Shown: piece by piece, positions 33,697 to 42,056 of the stretch
Position numbering within the stretch: position 1 is the stretch's first letter
Layout of the letters: each line of letters begins with the position of its first letter
Assembly (NCBI RefSeq): GCF_008016535.1
Contig: NZ_SAXY01000010.1
Location: forward strand, 1-44,292
DNA: 44,292 bases
Direction: 5' to 3'
Origin: Brachyspira pilosicoli
Lineage (GTDB): Bacteria; Spirochaetota; Brachyspiria; Brachyspirales; Brachyspiraceae
Notes under the pieces: model-generated
Seen by the model: the letters and a program-made list of their open reading frames with translations, nothing else
What the model was told of the DNA's origin: nothing
Database searches by the model: none
Position numbers and translations under genes: made by a program

Positions 33697-34761
33697 ATGA
33701 AAAAGTTATTATTAATTTTTGCTGTTTTGTTTTTAATATCTTGTGGTGGAGAAAATAGGTCTAATGATTTTGAAATAGCACTTTTAATAGATTTAGGAAC
33801 TGTAGATGATAAATCTTTTAACCAAGGGTCTTGGGAAGGTGTACAGGAATATGCCCAACAAAATAATATAAAATACAAATATTATAAAGTGGCAGATAAA
33901 GATATAGATTCTTATCTTAATACGATAGAGCTTGCTGCTAGAGGCGGGGCAAAATTGATTGTTACTCCCGGATATATGTTTGAGCCTGCTATTTATAAGG
34001 CACAGGATATATATACTAATATTAATTTTATATTGATAGACGGTGTTCCTCAAGACGGTACTTATACTGATTATAGAACTGCTGATAACACAGTGTCTAT
34101 TTTATATGCTGAGGAGGAGGCTGGTTTTTTGGCTGGGTATGCTGCTGTTAAAGACGGATATACAAATTTAGGAGTTATGGGAGGAGTTGCTCATCCTGCT
34201 GTTGTGAGATTTGGATATGGTTTTGTACAGGGAGCAGATTATGCGGCTAAGGAGATGAATTTAGCCAAAAATAGTATTAACATAATATATACATATGTTG
34301 GCAATTATGATGCTACACCAGAAAATCAAACACTTGCTACTTCTTGGTATAGAAATGGGGTAGAGGTAATATTTGCTCCTGCAGGCGGTGCTGCTTATTC
34401 TGTGATGAGTGCTGCTGAGCAGAATAATGGTTTTGTTGTGGGTGTAGATGTTGATCAGAGTTTTGAATCGGGTTCTGTTATTACTTCTTCTATGAAAAAT
34501 ATTAAGGGTTCTGTTTATGATGCTGTAGCTTCATATTATAACAATACTTTTGAAGGCGGAAAGAATTTAACTTTAGATGCTAAGGTTAATGGTGTGGGTC
34601 TTCCTATGGAAACTTCCAAGTTCAGGAATTTTACTAAAGAAAATTATGATAAGATATATAATGAGTTGGTAGAAGGTAATATAAAAATATTAAAAGATAC
34701 TGATGCTAATAGCCCTGATGCATTGCCTTTAACTATAGTAAAGGTAAATTATGTTAAATAA
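33697..34761 (+). CDS. BMP/PnrA family nucleoside-binding lipoprotein (1)
   Basis: 354-residue lipoprotein with Cys16 (F-L-I-S-C). The family start L-I-D-L-G-T-V-D-D-K-S-F-N-Q-G-S-W-E-G is clear, as is A-P-A-G-G-A. The relative in Treponema pallidum (TmpC/PnrA) binds purine nucleosides. It is the receptor of the ABC system encoded downstream. AAGGA before the ATG. A close paralogue follows after 55 bp. Confidence 0.93.
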   Translation: MKKLLLIFAVLFLISCGGENRSNDFEIALLIDLGTVDDKSFNQGSWEGVQEYAQQNNIKYKYYKVADKDIDSYLNTIELAARGGAKLIVTPGYMFEPAIYKAQDIYTNINFILIDGVPQDGTYTDYRTADNTVSILYAEEEAGFLAGYAAVKDGYTNLGVMGGVAHPAVVRFGYGFVQGADYAAKEMNLAKNSINIIYTYVGNYDATPENQTLATSWYRNGVEVIFAPAGGAAYSVMSAAEQNNGFVVGVDVDQSFESGSVITSSMKNIKGSVYDAVASYYNNTFEGGKNLTLDAKVNGVGLPMETSKFRNFTKENYDKIYNELVEGNIKILKDTDANSPDALPLTIVKVNYVK

Positions 34762-34816
34762 TTAGGCTTTAATAAAAATTAAGCAATAAATATTCTACAA
34801 AAAAATAGGAGAAAAT

Positions 34817-35878
34817 ATGAAAAAACTTTTATGTTTATTATTTATTTCTGTAATGATATTATCTTGCGGAAGCGGTGGTAAGGGGTATGAATTAGCTTTG
34901 ATTACTGATGTTGGTACTATAGATGATAGGTCTTTCAATCAAGGGTCTTGGGAAGGTTTAAAAAAATATGCAGAAGAGAAAAAAATTGCTCATAAATATT
35001 ATCAGCCTGTAGAAAAATCTACAGATGCATATATTAATGCTATAGATTTAGCTGTTGCTGGTAAGGCTCAAGTTATAGTTACACCGGGATTTTTATTTGA
35101 GCCTGCTGTATATAAAGCACAAGATACTCATCCTGATGTAAAGTTCATACTTTTAGATGGTGCTCCTCAAGATGGTACATATACTGATTTTAGAATAGAA
35201 AAGAATGTTTATTCTGTATTTTATGCAGAAGAGCAAGCTGGTTTTTTAGCTGGTTATGCTATAATAAAAGAGGGATATACTAATTTAGGTGTTATGGCTG
35301 GTATGGCTGTACCTGCTGTTATAAGATTTGGTTATGGTTTTGTACAGGGTGCTGAATATGCGGCTCAGGAATTAGGATTAGCTAGCGGAAGTATTAAAAT
35401 AAATTATACTTATGTTGGTAACTTTAATTCTACTCCAGAAAATCAAACACTTGCTACTTCTTGGTATCAAAGCGGAGTGCAGGTAATATTTGCTCCTGCA
35501 GGCGGTGCTGGAAACTCTGCTATGGCTGCTGCTGAACAGAATAATGGTCTTGTTATAGGGGTTGATATTGATCAAAGTGCTGAGTCTAAAACTGTTATTA
35601 CTTCTGCTGTAAAGATGCTAGGAGGCTCTGTTTATGATGCTATAGATGCTTATTATAATAACAATTTCCATGGCGGACAATCTGTTGTACTTGATGCTAA
35701 AGTTAATGGTATTGGTCTTCCTATGGAAACTTCTAGATTTAAACACTTTACTAAAGATGAATATGATGCTATATATCAACAATTAGTTGCTGGAAACATC
35801 AAACTTCTTAAAGATACTGATGCAGATTCTGTTAATAAGCTTCCTTTAAATATTGTTAAAGTTAATTTTATACAGTAA
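34817..35878 (+). CDS. BMP/PnrA family nucleoside-binding lipoprotein (2)
   Basis: 353-residue lipoprotein with Cys17 (I-L-S-C). Very similar to copy 1 (shared S-F-N-Q-G-S-W-E-G, Q-V-I-F-A-P-A-G-G-A and G-V-D-I-D-Q-S), so a recent duplication. AGGAG site. The hairpin at 35900-35924 lies between this gene and the ABC ATPase. Two receptors for one transporter would widen ligand range. Confidence 0.93.
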   Translation: MKKLLCLLFISVMILSCGSGGKGYELALITDVGTIDDRSFNQGSWEGLKKYAEEKKIAHKYYQPVEKSTDAYINAIDLAVAGKAQVIVTPGFLFEPAVYKAQDTHPDVKFILLDGAPQDGTYTDFRIEKNVYSVFYAEEQAGFLAGYAIIKEGYTNLGVMAGMAVPAVIRFGYGFVQGAEYAAQELGLASGSIKINYTYVGNFNSTPENQTLATSWYQSGVQVIFAPAGGAGNSAMAAAEQNNGLVIGVDIDQSAESKTVITSAVKMLGGSVYDAIDAYYNNNFHGGQSVVLDAKVNGIGLPMETSRFKHFTKDEYDAIYQQLVAGNIKLLKDTDADSVNKLPLNIVKVNFIQ

Positions 35879-35899
35879 AAAATTTGTTTTTATATAAAA

Positions 35900-35932
35900 G
35901 GGATACCTTTTGATGAGGTATCCCTATATTTT
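35900..35932 (+). terminator. Hairpin between receptor and transporter genes, likely partial terminator
   Basis: A perfect 9-bp stem gggatacct (35900-35908) with aggtatccc (35916-35924) is followed by tatatttt. The short T run suggests partial termination or 3'-end protection, giving more receptor mRNA than transporter mRNA. It sits just before the AGGAGG of the next gene. Confidence 0.6.
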
Positions 35933-35946
35933 AGGAGGAATATATT

Positions 35947-37467
35947 GTGGAATATGTAGTTGAGATGTTAGGAATCACTAAAAGGTTTAAGGGAATAGTA
36001 GCTAATGATAATATCACTATACAATTAAAAAAAGGTGAGATACATGCCTTGCTTGGAGAAAATGGAGCAGGCAAATCTACACTTATGAGCGTACTTTTTG
36101 GGCTTTATAAACAAGAAGAAGGAATTATTAAAGTTAATGGAAAAGAAGTTAATATTGATAACCCTAATACGGCAAATGCTTTAGGTATTGGTATGGTGCA
36201 TCAGCATTTTAAGCTTGTTCATAATTTTACTGCTTTAGAAAATATTATGCTTGGGGTGGAAACTGTAAAAAACGGTGTGCTTCAGGTAGATGATGCTAGA
36301 AAGAAGGTTATGGAACTAAGTAAAACTTATGGGCTTGAAATTTATCCTGATGCTATTATTAGTGATTTAACAGTTGGAATGCAGCAGAGAGTTGAAATAT
36401 TGAAAATGCTTTATAGAGATAATGAAATACTTATCTTTGATGAGCCTACCGCAGTACTTACTCCTCATGAAATCGAAGAACTTATGAAGATAATGAAATC
36501 TTTAACAAAAGAAGGTAAATCTATACTTTTTATTACTCATAAATTAAACGAAATTAAAGAAGTAGCTGATAGATGTTCGGTGCTTCGTAAGGGAAAATAT
36601 ATTGGCACTATTGATGTTAAGACTACTACAAAAGAAGAGATGTCTGAGATGATGGTTGGAAGGAAGGTATCTTTAGTAGTAGAAAAAACTTTAGCTAAAC
36701 CAAAGGATATAATATTATCGGTTAAGGATTTGAATGTTAAATCGCCTCATAGTGAGAAAAATATAGTAAAGAATGTTTCTTTTGATGTACGTGCGGGAGA
36801 GATAGTATGTATTGCTGGTATTGATGGAAATGGACAGACTGAACTTATACATGCTTTAACAGGACTTATGGATATGTCTAGCGGAAGTGTTAGTTTGAAT
36901 GGAAAAGATATTACTAATTTATCTATAAGAAAAAAGACATTAAGCGGTATAGGTCATATTCCTGAAGACAGGCATAAGCATGGACTTGTACTTGATTATA
37001 CGCTTGCTGAAAACACTATACTTCAAACATACTTTACTGACAAATTTCAAAAAAATGGATTTTTAAAATTTAAAGAAATAGAAGAGTATGCTAATGGACT
37101 TATAAAAAGATTTGATATAAGAAGTGCTGAAGGATCTAAAACTTTTGCAAGGAGCATGTCTGGGGGAAATCAGCAAAAGGTAATAGTGGCAAGAGAGATA
37201 GATAGAAACCCTGATTTACTTATAGCAGTTCAGCCTACTAGGGGATTGGATGTTGGTGCTATTGAATATATACATAAAGAATTGGTGGCACAGAGAGACA
37301 GCGGAAAGGCAATTCTTCTCGTATCGTTAGAGCTTGATGAGGTTATGAATTTGAGTGACAGAATACTTGTTATATACGAAGGAGAAATTGTAGCTAATAT
37401 GATAAATAAAGATATTACTATTAATGAGTTAGGCTTATATATGGCTGGTTCTAAAAGGAGTGCTTAA
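35947..37467 (+). CDS. Nucleoside ABC transporter ATP-binding protein (double ABC)
   Basis: 506 residues with two ABC domains. First: Walker A G-E-N-G-A-G-K-S-T, signature L-T-V-G-M-Q-Q-R, Walker B L-I-F-D-E-P-T. Second: Walker A is degenerate (G-I-D-G-N-G-Q-T-E), signature M-S-G-G-N-Q-Q-K, and Walker B reads L-I-A-V-Q-P-T, as usual for the NupO/YufO sugar-like branch. It begins with GTG, supported by AGGAGG 8 nt upstream. The stop overlaps the next start by one base (taATG). Confidence 0.93.
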   Translation: MEYVVEMLGITKRFKGIVANDNITIQLKKGEIHALLGENGAGKSTLMSVLFGLYKQEEGIIKVNGKEVNIDNPNTANALGIGMVHQHFKLVHNFTALENIMLGVETVKNGVLQVDDARKKVMELSKTYGLEIYPDAIISDLTVGMQQRVEILKMLYRDNEILIFDEPTAVLTPHEIEELMKIMKSLTKEGKSILFITHKLNEIKEVADRCSVLRKGKYIGTIDVKTTTKEEMSEMMVGRKVSLVVEKTLAKPKDIILSVKDLNVKSPHSEKNIVKNVSFDVRAGEIVCIAGIDGNGQTELIHALTGLMDMSSGSVSLNGKDITNLSIRKKTLSGIGHIPEDRHKHGLVLDYTLAENTILQTYFTDKFQKNGFLKFKEIEEYANGLIKRFDIRSAEGSKTFARSMSGGNQQKVIVAREIDRNPDLLIAVQPTRGLDVGAIEYIHKELVAQRDSGKAILLVSLELDEVMNLSDRILVIYEGEIVANMINKDITINELGLYMAGSKRSA

Positions 37468-38588
37468 TGAGCAGTAATTTAAAAGATAAATTGGCAAATA
37501 TTTTAGAGAAAGAAGGATTTATAAATGTATTTTCTTCTTTTCTTGCTATTGTTATAGGTTTGCTTTTAGGACTTATAATTCTTCTTGTAAGTAATATAGG
37601 TGATGCTTTTCCTGCTTTTATGACTATACTTTCTGGCGGTTTTTCTGGGGGAATGAGAGGAATAGGGCAGGTTATATATACGGCTACTCCTTTAATATTA
37701 ACAGGGCTTTCTGTTGGTTTTGCTTTTAAAAATGGTCTTTTTAATATAGGAGCTTCCGGTCAATTTATTATAGGGGCTTATGCTGCAGTGTTAGTTGCAA
37801 TTAAATGCACATTCTTGCCTCCTGCTATTCATTGGGTTATTGCTTTGCTTGCTTCATTTATAGCTGGCGGTTTGTGGGCTTATTTACCCGGACTTCTTAA
37901 AGCAAGATTTAATGTTAATGAAGTTATTTCAAGTATTATGATGAATTATATTGGTATGTATCTTGCTAATTATTTAGTTACTTTAACTGTTTATGATATG
38001 CTTAAAAATCAATCGCAGAATATTCCTCCTTCAGCTACATTGCCTGGTATGGGGTTAGATGTATTATTTAGAGGTTCTAGTGCTAATGGCGGTTTTTTTG
38101 TGGCTGTAATAGTTGTTATTATAGTTTATATAATACTTTCTAAAACTACATTTGGTTTTGAGCTTAAGGCTTGCGGATTAAACAAAGATGCGAGCAGATA
38201 TGCTGGAATTAATGAAAAAAGAAATATTGTGCTTTCTATGGTAATAGCTGGTGCTTTAGCTGGACTTGGGGGCGGGCTTCTTTATTTATCTGGTATTGGT
38301 AAGCATATTGAGGTTGTTGATGTGCTTGCTGAAGAGGGCTTTATGGGTATACCTATTGCATTACTTGGGCTTTCTCATCCTATAGGTATTTTAATTGCTG
38401 GGCTTTTTATTGCTCATATTACAGTAGGCGGATTTTATATGCAGGTTTATGATTTTACCCCTGAGATAATAGAGATGATTATTGCTTCTATCATTTATTT
38501 TAGTGCTTTTGCTTTGCTTTTTAAATCTATTGTTGGATTTATATCTAAAAAGATAAACAAAAACCAAGAAACAAATGCTAATGAGTAA
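37467..38588 (+). CDS. Nucleoside ABC transporter permease (1)
   Basis: 373-residue membrane permease of the branched-chain/ribose/nucleoside type (YufP/NupP-like), about 8-10 helices. The coupling stretch N-V-N-E-V-I-S-S-I-M-M-N-Y-I-G and the A-G-A-L-A-G-L-G-G-G loop are typical. Starts inside the stop of the ATPase gene, so translation is coupled. Confidence 0.92.
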   Translation: MSSNLKDKLANILEKEGFINVFSSFLAIVIGLLLGLIILLVSNIGDAFPAFMTILSGGFSGGMRGIGQVIYTATPLILTGLSVGFAFKNGLFNIGASGQFIIGAYAAVLVAIKCTFLPPAIHWVIALLASFIAGGLWAYLPGLLKARFNVNEVISSIMMNYIGMYLANYLVTLTVYDMLKNQSQNIPPSATLPGMGLDVLFRGSSANGGFFVAVIVVIIVYIILSKTTFGFELKACGLNKDASRYAGINEKRNIVLSMVIAGALAGLGGGLLYLSGIGKHIEVVDVLAEEGFMGIPIALLGLSHPIGILIAGLFIAHITVGGFYMQVYDFTPEIIEMIIASIIYFSAFALLFKSIVGFISKKINKNQETNANE

Positions 38589-38619
38589 AAGATATATAAA
38601 TAAAAAAAAGGAGTTTTCA

Positions 38620-39573
38620 ATGGATACAATTTATTTTTTAGTACAGCAGACTATGTTTTTTTCTATTCCTCTTTTACTTGTTGCTTTGGGGGGAATGTTT
38701 TCTGAGAGGAGCGGAGTTGTTAATATTGCTCTTGAAGGCATTATGATAATAGGGGCTTTTGCGGGTATATTTTTTATAAGCAGGCTTGGAGCTAATTTTC
38801 CTCCTACCGTTACATTATTTTTAGCTATGATTATATCTGCTTTAGCGGGAATTATATTTTCTCTTTTTCATGCATACGCTGCTATTAATATGAGTGCCGA
38901 TCAAGTTATTAGCGGTACGGCTTTAAATATATTTGCTCCTGCTTTTGCTATATATGTTACAAGGGCTATACAAACTGTTCAGCAAATATCTTTTGTTAAT
39001 AATTTTAGAATAGAGTCTGTACCTATACTTGGAAGTATTCCTATTATTGGTAATTTACTATTTGAGAATACTTATATAACAACTTATATAGGTTTTATAA
39101 TACTAGCTTTATCTTGGTTTATGCTCTACAAAACAAGATTTGGTCTTAGACTTAGAAGCTGCGGAGAACATCCTCAGGCTGCAGATTCTGTGGGTATTAA
39201 TGTTTATAAGATAAGATATATTGGTGTTGCTATATCTGGTGCTTTAGGCGGGCTTGGAGGATTGGTATTTGTTATACCTACTTCTACAAACTTTAATGCT
39301 ACTGTTGCTGGATATGGATTTTTAGCTTTGGCTGTGCTAATATTCGGTCAATGGAAGCCTATTAAAATACTTTATGCTGCTTTTTTCTTTGGGCTTATGA
39401 AAACACTTGCTTCGGCATATTCTGGTATACCTTTGCTTGCTAATTTGCCTATATCAAACAGCATTTATAAAATGATACCTTATATTGCTACTTTAATTGT
39501 GCTTTCATTTACATCTAAAACTTCTCAAGCTCCTAAGGCTTCTGGTATACCTTATGATAAGAGTGTAAGATAA
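38620..39573 (+). CDS. Nucleoside ABC transporter permease (2)
   Basis: About 317-residue permease (YufQ/NupQ-like). N-V-Y-K-I-R-Y-I-G-V-A and S-G-A-L-G-G-L-G-G match the family. I start it at ATG 38620, with AAGGAG 6 nt before, because the upstream ATG at 38575 overlaps the previous gene, adds 15 charged residues and has no ribosome site. Last gene of the locus; no terminator was found. Confidence 0.9.
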   Translation: MDTIYFLVQQTMFFSIPLLLVALGGMFSERSGVVNIALEGIMIIGAFAGIFFISRLGANFPPTVTLFLAMIISALAGIIFSLFHAYAAINMSADQVISGTALNIFAPAFAIYVTRAIQTVQQISFVNNFRIESVPILGSIPIIGNLLFENTYITTYIGFIILALSWFMLYKTRFGLRLRSCGEHPQAADSVGINVYKIRYIGVAISGALGGLGGLVFVIPTSTNFNATVAGYGFLALAVLIFGQWKPIKILYAAFFFGLMKTLASAYSGIPLLANLPISNSIYKMIPYIATLIVLSFTSKTSQAPKASGIPYDKSVR

Positions 39574-39636
39574 AAATATAATTATATATAAAATAAAAAA
39601 AAATTGTTTAATTATTATAAAATATTATAAAATTAT

Positions 39637-39665
39637 TTGACAAAATTATAAAAATATAATATTGT
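39637..39665 (+). promoter_or_regulatory. Promoter-like sequence far upstream of the small lipoprotein
   Basis: TTGACA (39637-39642), 17 bp, TATTGT (39660-39665). Confidence 0.5.
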
Positions 39666-39704
39666 ACTCTGTATGAATATAAAAAATAACTTAATAATGT
39701 TGAA

Positions 39705-39723
39705 CAACGCAACGCAACGCAAC
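39705..39723. repeat. CAACG short tandem repeat
   Basis: Three full CAACG units and a partial fourth. It lies in the presumed leader of the lipoprotein gene, outside coding sequence. Confidence 0.9.
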
Positions 39724-39901
39724 AAATTTAAACTTTTTATTTAAAATATTTTTTCATAGCTGTTATCATCGTATAAACCGTTCCATATCATTATTGCATA
39801 ATTTTTTAATGCTTTCAAAACTCATTAGTTTCAATACTGTTCAAAAAATCGTAGATAAAACAAATTTTATCATAAATAATTATTTTATAAGGAGTTCTAT
39901 C

Positions 39902-40213
39902 ATGAACAAGAAAAACATAATAGCTTTTATTGCTGTATTATCTATTTTTTTAATTTTTACGGGATGTAAAACTGTTTCAACTGCTTCTGTAATCCCGCAA
40001 TCATTGCAGCTTAGCGGAAGCGACATCACTGTAGGAGAGGTATTAATAGCAGAAATGCCGTATTCAAAAGATGAAAATCTAAAAGAACAATTAATAGCAA
40101 AAGCTTTAAAAGATTCTAAATACGATTTTTTAATAATGCCAAGATATGAAATAGTGCAGGTTGGTTTGTCTAAGAAAATGAGAGTTATAGGAAGAGGTGC
40201 AAAAGTTAAATAA
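39902..40213 (+). CDS. Small lipoprotein of unknown function
   Basis: 103 residues with a signal ending F-T-G-C (Cys22). The mature part has V-G-E-V-L-I-A-E-M-P-Y-S and Y-D-F-L-I-M-P-R-Y-E-I, a beta-type pattern I do not recognise by name. I start at ATG 39902 because AAGGAG lies 7 nt before it and the signal peptide begins there; an in-frame ATG at 39794 would bury the signal. Confidence 0.8.
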   Translation: MNKKNIIAFIAVLSIFLIFTGCKTVSTASVIPQSLQLSGSDITVGEVLIAEMPYSKDENLKEQLIAKALKDSKYDFLIMPRYEIVQVGLSKKMRVIGRGAKVK

Positions 40214-40303
40214 ATAGCATATAGCATATTAATAAAATTTTTAATAAAATTTATTTAATAGTATTACTTTTCTAAAATATAAGCAACGTCTAAACGGCAT
40301 TAC

Positions 40304-40340
40304 AAGAGGTGAGATAATATCAAGCCTCTTTTATTTTTTA
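40304..40340 (+). terminator. Probable terminator after the small lipoprotein
   Basis: A 6-bp stem aagagg (40304-40309) with cctctt (40325-40330), a 15-nt loop and a following T-rich stretch. The stem is short. The rest of 40214-40467 shows only the HAD promoter. Confidence 0.45.
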
Positions 40341-40432
40341 TTTAGCAAAATATTATTTACTTGGTTTAGCAAAGAAATTAAACATTTAATAGTAATATTT
40401 ATTTTTGTATTCATTCACTAATAAAAAGATGC

Positions 40433-40460
40433 TTGAATTAGATTGTTTTTATGGTATTAT
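40433..40460 (+). promoter_or_regulatory. HAD pair promoter, possibly leaderless
   Basis: TTGAAT (40433-40438), 16 bp, TATTAT (40455-40460), then 7 nt to the ATG. Confidence 0.5.
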
Positions 40461-40467
40461 ATAAAGC

Positions 40468-41256
40468 ATGCATGATATAAAATTAATAGCCACAGATTTA
40501 GACGGCACACTTCTCAATAATAATAGTGAGATAAGCGATTACAATAGAGATGTATTAAAGCATTGCATTAATAATGGTATAGAGCTTGTATTTGCTAGCG
40601 GAAGACCTTTTGACGGTCTTAAAAGATACAGTAAATATTTAGATAATAATAATTATTCTATAGTTTGTAATGGTTCTGTTATTACTGATAGTGAAGGCAA
40701 TATTGTATATAATGAAGTTATTAAAGAAAAAGATGTGTTTTATTTAATGGATATTGCTAAAAGTTATGATGTTTATTTGCATGTTTACAATGGCAATCAA
40801 TATATAGTTTCTGAAGAGGATATATATTTTAAAAACTATGCTGAAAAAGAAAATATTACTGATGTTGTTATAGGGTTTGATTCTATTGATAATTATAATT
40901 TTAGTAAGATGTTATTTATTGGGGAGAACGATGTGCTTTCTAATCTTGAGACTCATATAAGAGAAAAACTCGATGTTCACACTTCATTTTCGCACCCAAA
41001 TTTTTTAGAGATTTTAGCTTATGGCATAAACAAGGGCAGTGCTTTGAAGTGGTTATGCGACAAAAAAGGTATTGATAGAAAAAATGTAATAGCTTTTGGA
41101 GATAATTATAACGACATAGAGATGATTGAGTTTGCAGGTATTGGTGTTGCGATGGAGAATGGTGAGGATATTTTAAAACAAAGAGCTGATTATATTGCTT
41201 TAACTAATGAAGATGATGGTGTAGGAAAGTTTTTGAAAGGATTATTTAATTCATGA
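40468..41256 (+). CDS. Cof-type HAD-IIB phosphatase (1)
   Basis: 262 residues. HAD motif I D-L-D-G-T-L-L (9-15), motif II S-G-R-P, and motif IV F-G-D-N-Y-N-D-I-E-M-I with the capping domain between. Dephosphorylates sugar phosphates or cofactors such as flavin or pyridoxal phosphate in relatives. No Shine-Dalgarno precedes the ATG, which lies 7 nt after a -10. Overlaps the next paralogue by 4 nt (ATGA). Confidence 0.94.
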   Translation: MHDIKLIATDLDGTLLNNNSEISDYNRDVLKHCINNGIELVFASGRPFDGLKRYSKYLDNNNYSIVCNGSVITDSEGNIVYNEVIKEKDVFYLMDIAKSYDVYLHVYNGNQYIVSEEDIYFKNYAEKENITDVVIGFDSIDNYNFSKMLFIGENDVLSNLETHIREKLDVHTSFSHPNFLEILAYGINKGSALKWLCDKKGIDRKNVIAFGDNYNDIEMIEFAGIGVAMENGEDILKQRADYIALTNEDDGVGKFLKGLFNS

Positions 41257-42056
41257 ATAACAATATAAAATTAATAGCCACTGATTTAGATGGTACTCTT
41301 CTCAATGATGATACTAAAATAAGTGATTATAATAAAACTGTTTTAAATAAACTTATAGATAAAGGGATTGAGATTGTAATTGCTACAGGAAGACCTATTT
41401 CTGCTATGGATTTTTATTATAAAGAATTGCAAAATAATAAAGAATCTATAGTATTTAATGGAGCTATGGTTGTTGATAATGATTTTAATTGTATTTTTAG
41501 TAGTCCTTTAGAAAATAATACAGTATATAATATTATGAATCTATATAAAGAAAAATATATAAATCATACTTCATTAAACATTTATTCTATAAAAGAATAT
41601 ATAGTAGCTAAAGATAATTTTAAATTTCAAACTCATACAGAAAAAATTGATAAAAAGAATAAAATAATTGGTTTAGAAAATTTTAATAATGATATTGAAG
41701 TTCAAAAGATGATTATACTTGGAGAAAATGATATATTAATTGATATAAAAAAAGATATTGATAATTTGTTTACAGTTCATACTTTTTTTTCTGATCCTCA
41801 TTATTTAGAAATACTTGCAGCAAATACTAATAAGGCGAATGCTTTAAAATGGTTATGTAATAAAAAAAATATTGATAGAGAGAATGTTATTGCTTTTGGA
41901 GATAACTATAATGATATAGAGATGATTGAGTTTGCAGGTGTTGGGGTTGCTATGGAAAATGCTGAAAGCTATGTTAAAAAAAATGCTAAATATATAGCAG
42001 ATACCAATAATAATAATGGAGTAGGTACTTTTTTAAAAGATTTTTTTAATTTGTAG
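41253..42056 (+). CDS. Cof-type HAD-IIB phosphatase (2)
   Basis: 267-residue paralogue of the preceding gene with the same motifs (D-L-D-G-T-L-L, T-G-R-P, F-G-D-N-Y-N-D-I-E-M-I-E-F-A-G-V-G-V-A-M-E-N). The cap domain has drifted more than the core, which suggests a different substrate. Its 3' end overlaps the convergent HD gene by 11 bp, leaving no room for a separate terminator. Confidence 0.94.
   Translation: MNNNIKLIATDLDGTLLNDDTKISDYNKTVLNKLIDKGIEIVIATGRPISAMDFYYKELQNNKESIVFNGAMVVDNDFNCIFSSPLENNTVYNIMNLYKEKYINHTSLNIYSIKEYIVAKDNFKFQTHTEKIDKKNKIIGLENFNNDIEVQKMIILGENDILIDIKKDIDNLFTVHTFFSDPHYLEILAANTNKANALKWLCNKKNIDRENVIAFGDNYNDIEMIEFAGVGVAMENAESYVKKNAKYIADTNNNNGVGTFLKDFFNL

Larger units (their letters stand above)
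39574..39901. other. Intergenic region with a long leader for a lipoprotein gene
   Basis: 328 bp. It holds a promoter-like pair (39637-39665), a CAACG microsatellite (39705-39723) and a 7-bp hairpin (39854-39860 with 39865-39871) before the Shine-Dalgarno. If the promoter is right, the leader is about 230 nt. I see no known riboswitch fold. Confidence 0.6.

Noticed and set aside
38575-38619. Earlier start of the second nucleoside permease
   Set aside because: Overlaps the previous gene and has no ribosome site, whereas ATG 38620 has AAGGAG at good distance.
39705-39723. CRISPR-like repeat
   Set aside because: Only a 5-bp unit in direct tandem; no spacers.
39794-39901. N-terminal extension of the small lipoprotein
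   Set aside because: It would bury a clear lipoprotein signal; AAGGAG points to ATG 39902.
39666-39901. A riboswitch in the lipoprotein leader
   Set aside because: Only one 7-bp hairpin is visible; no known aptamer core.
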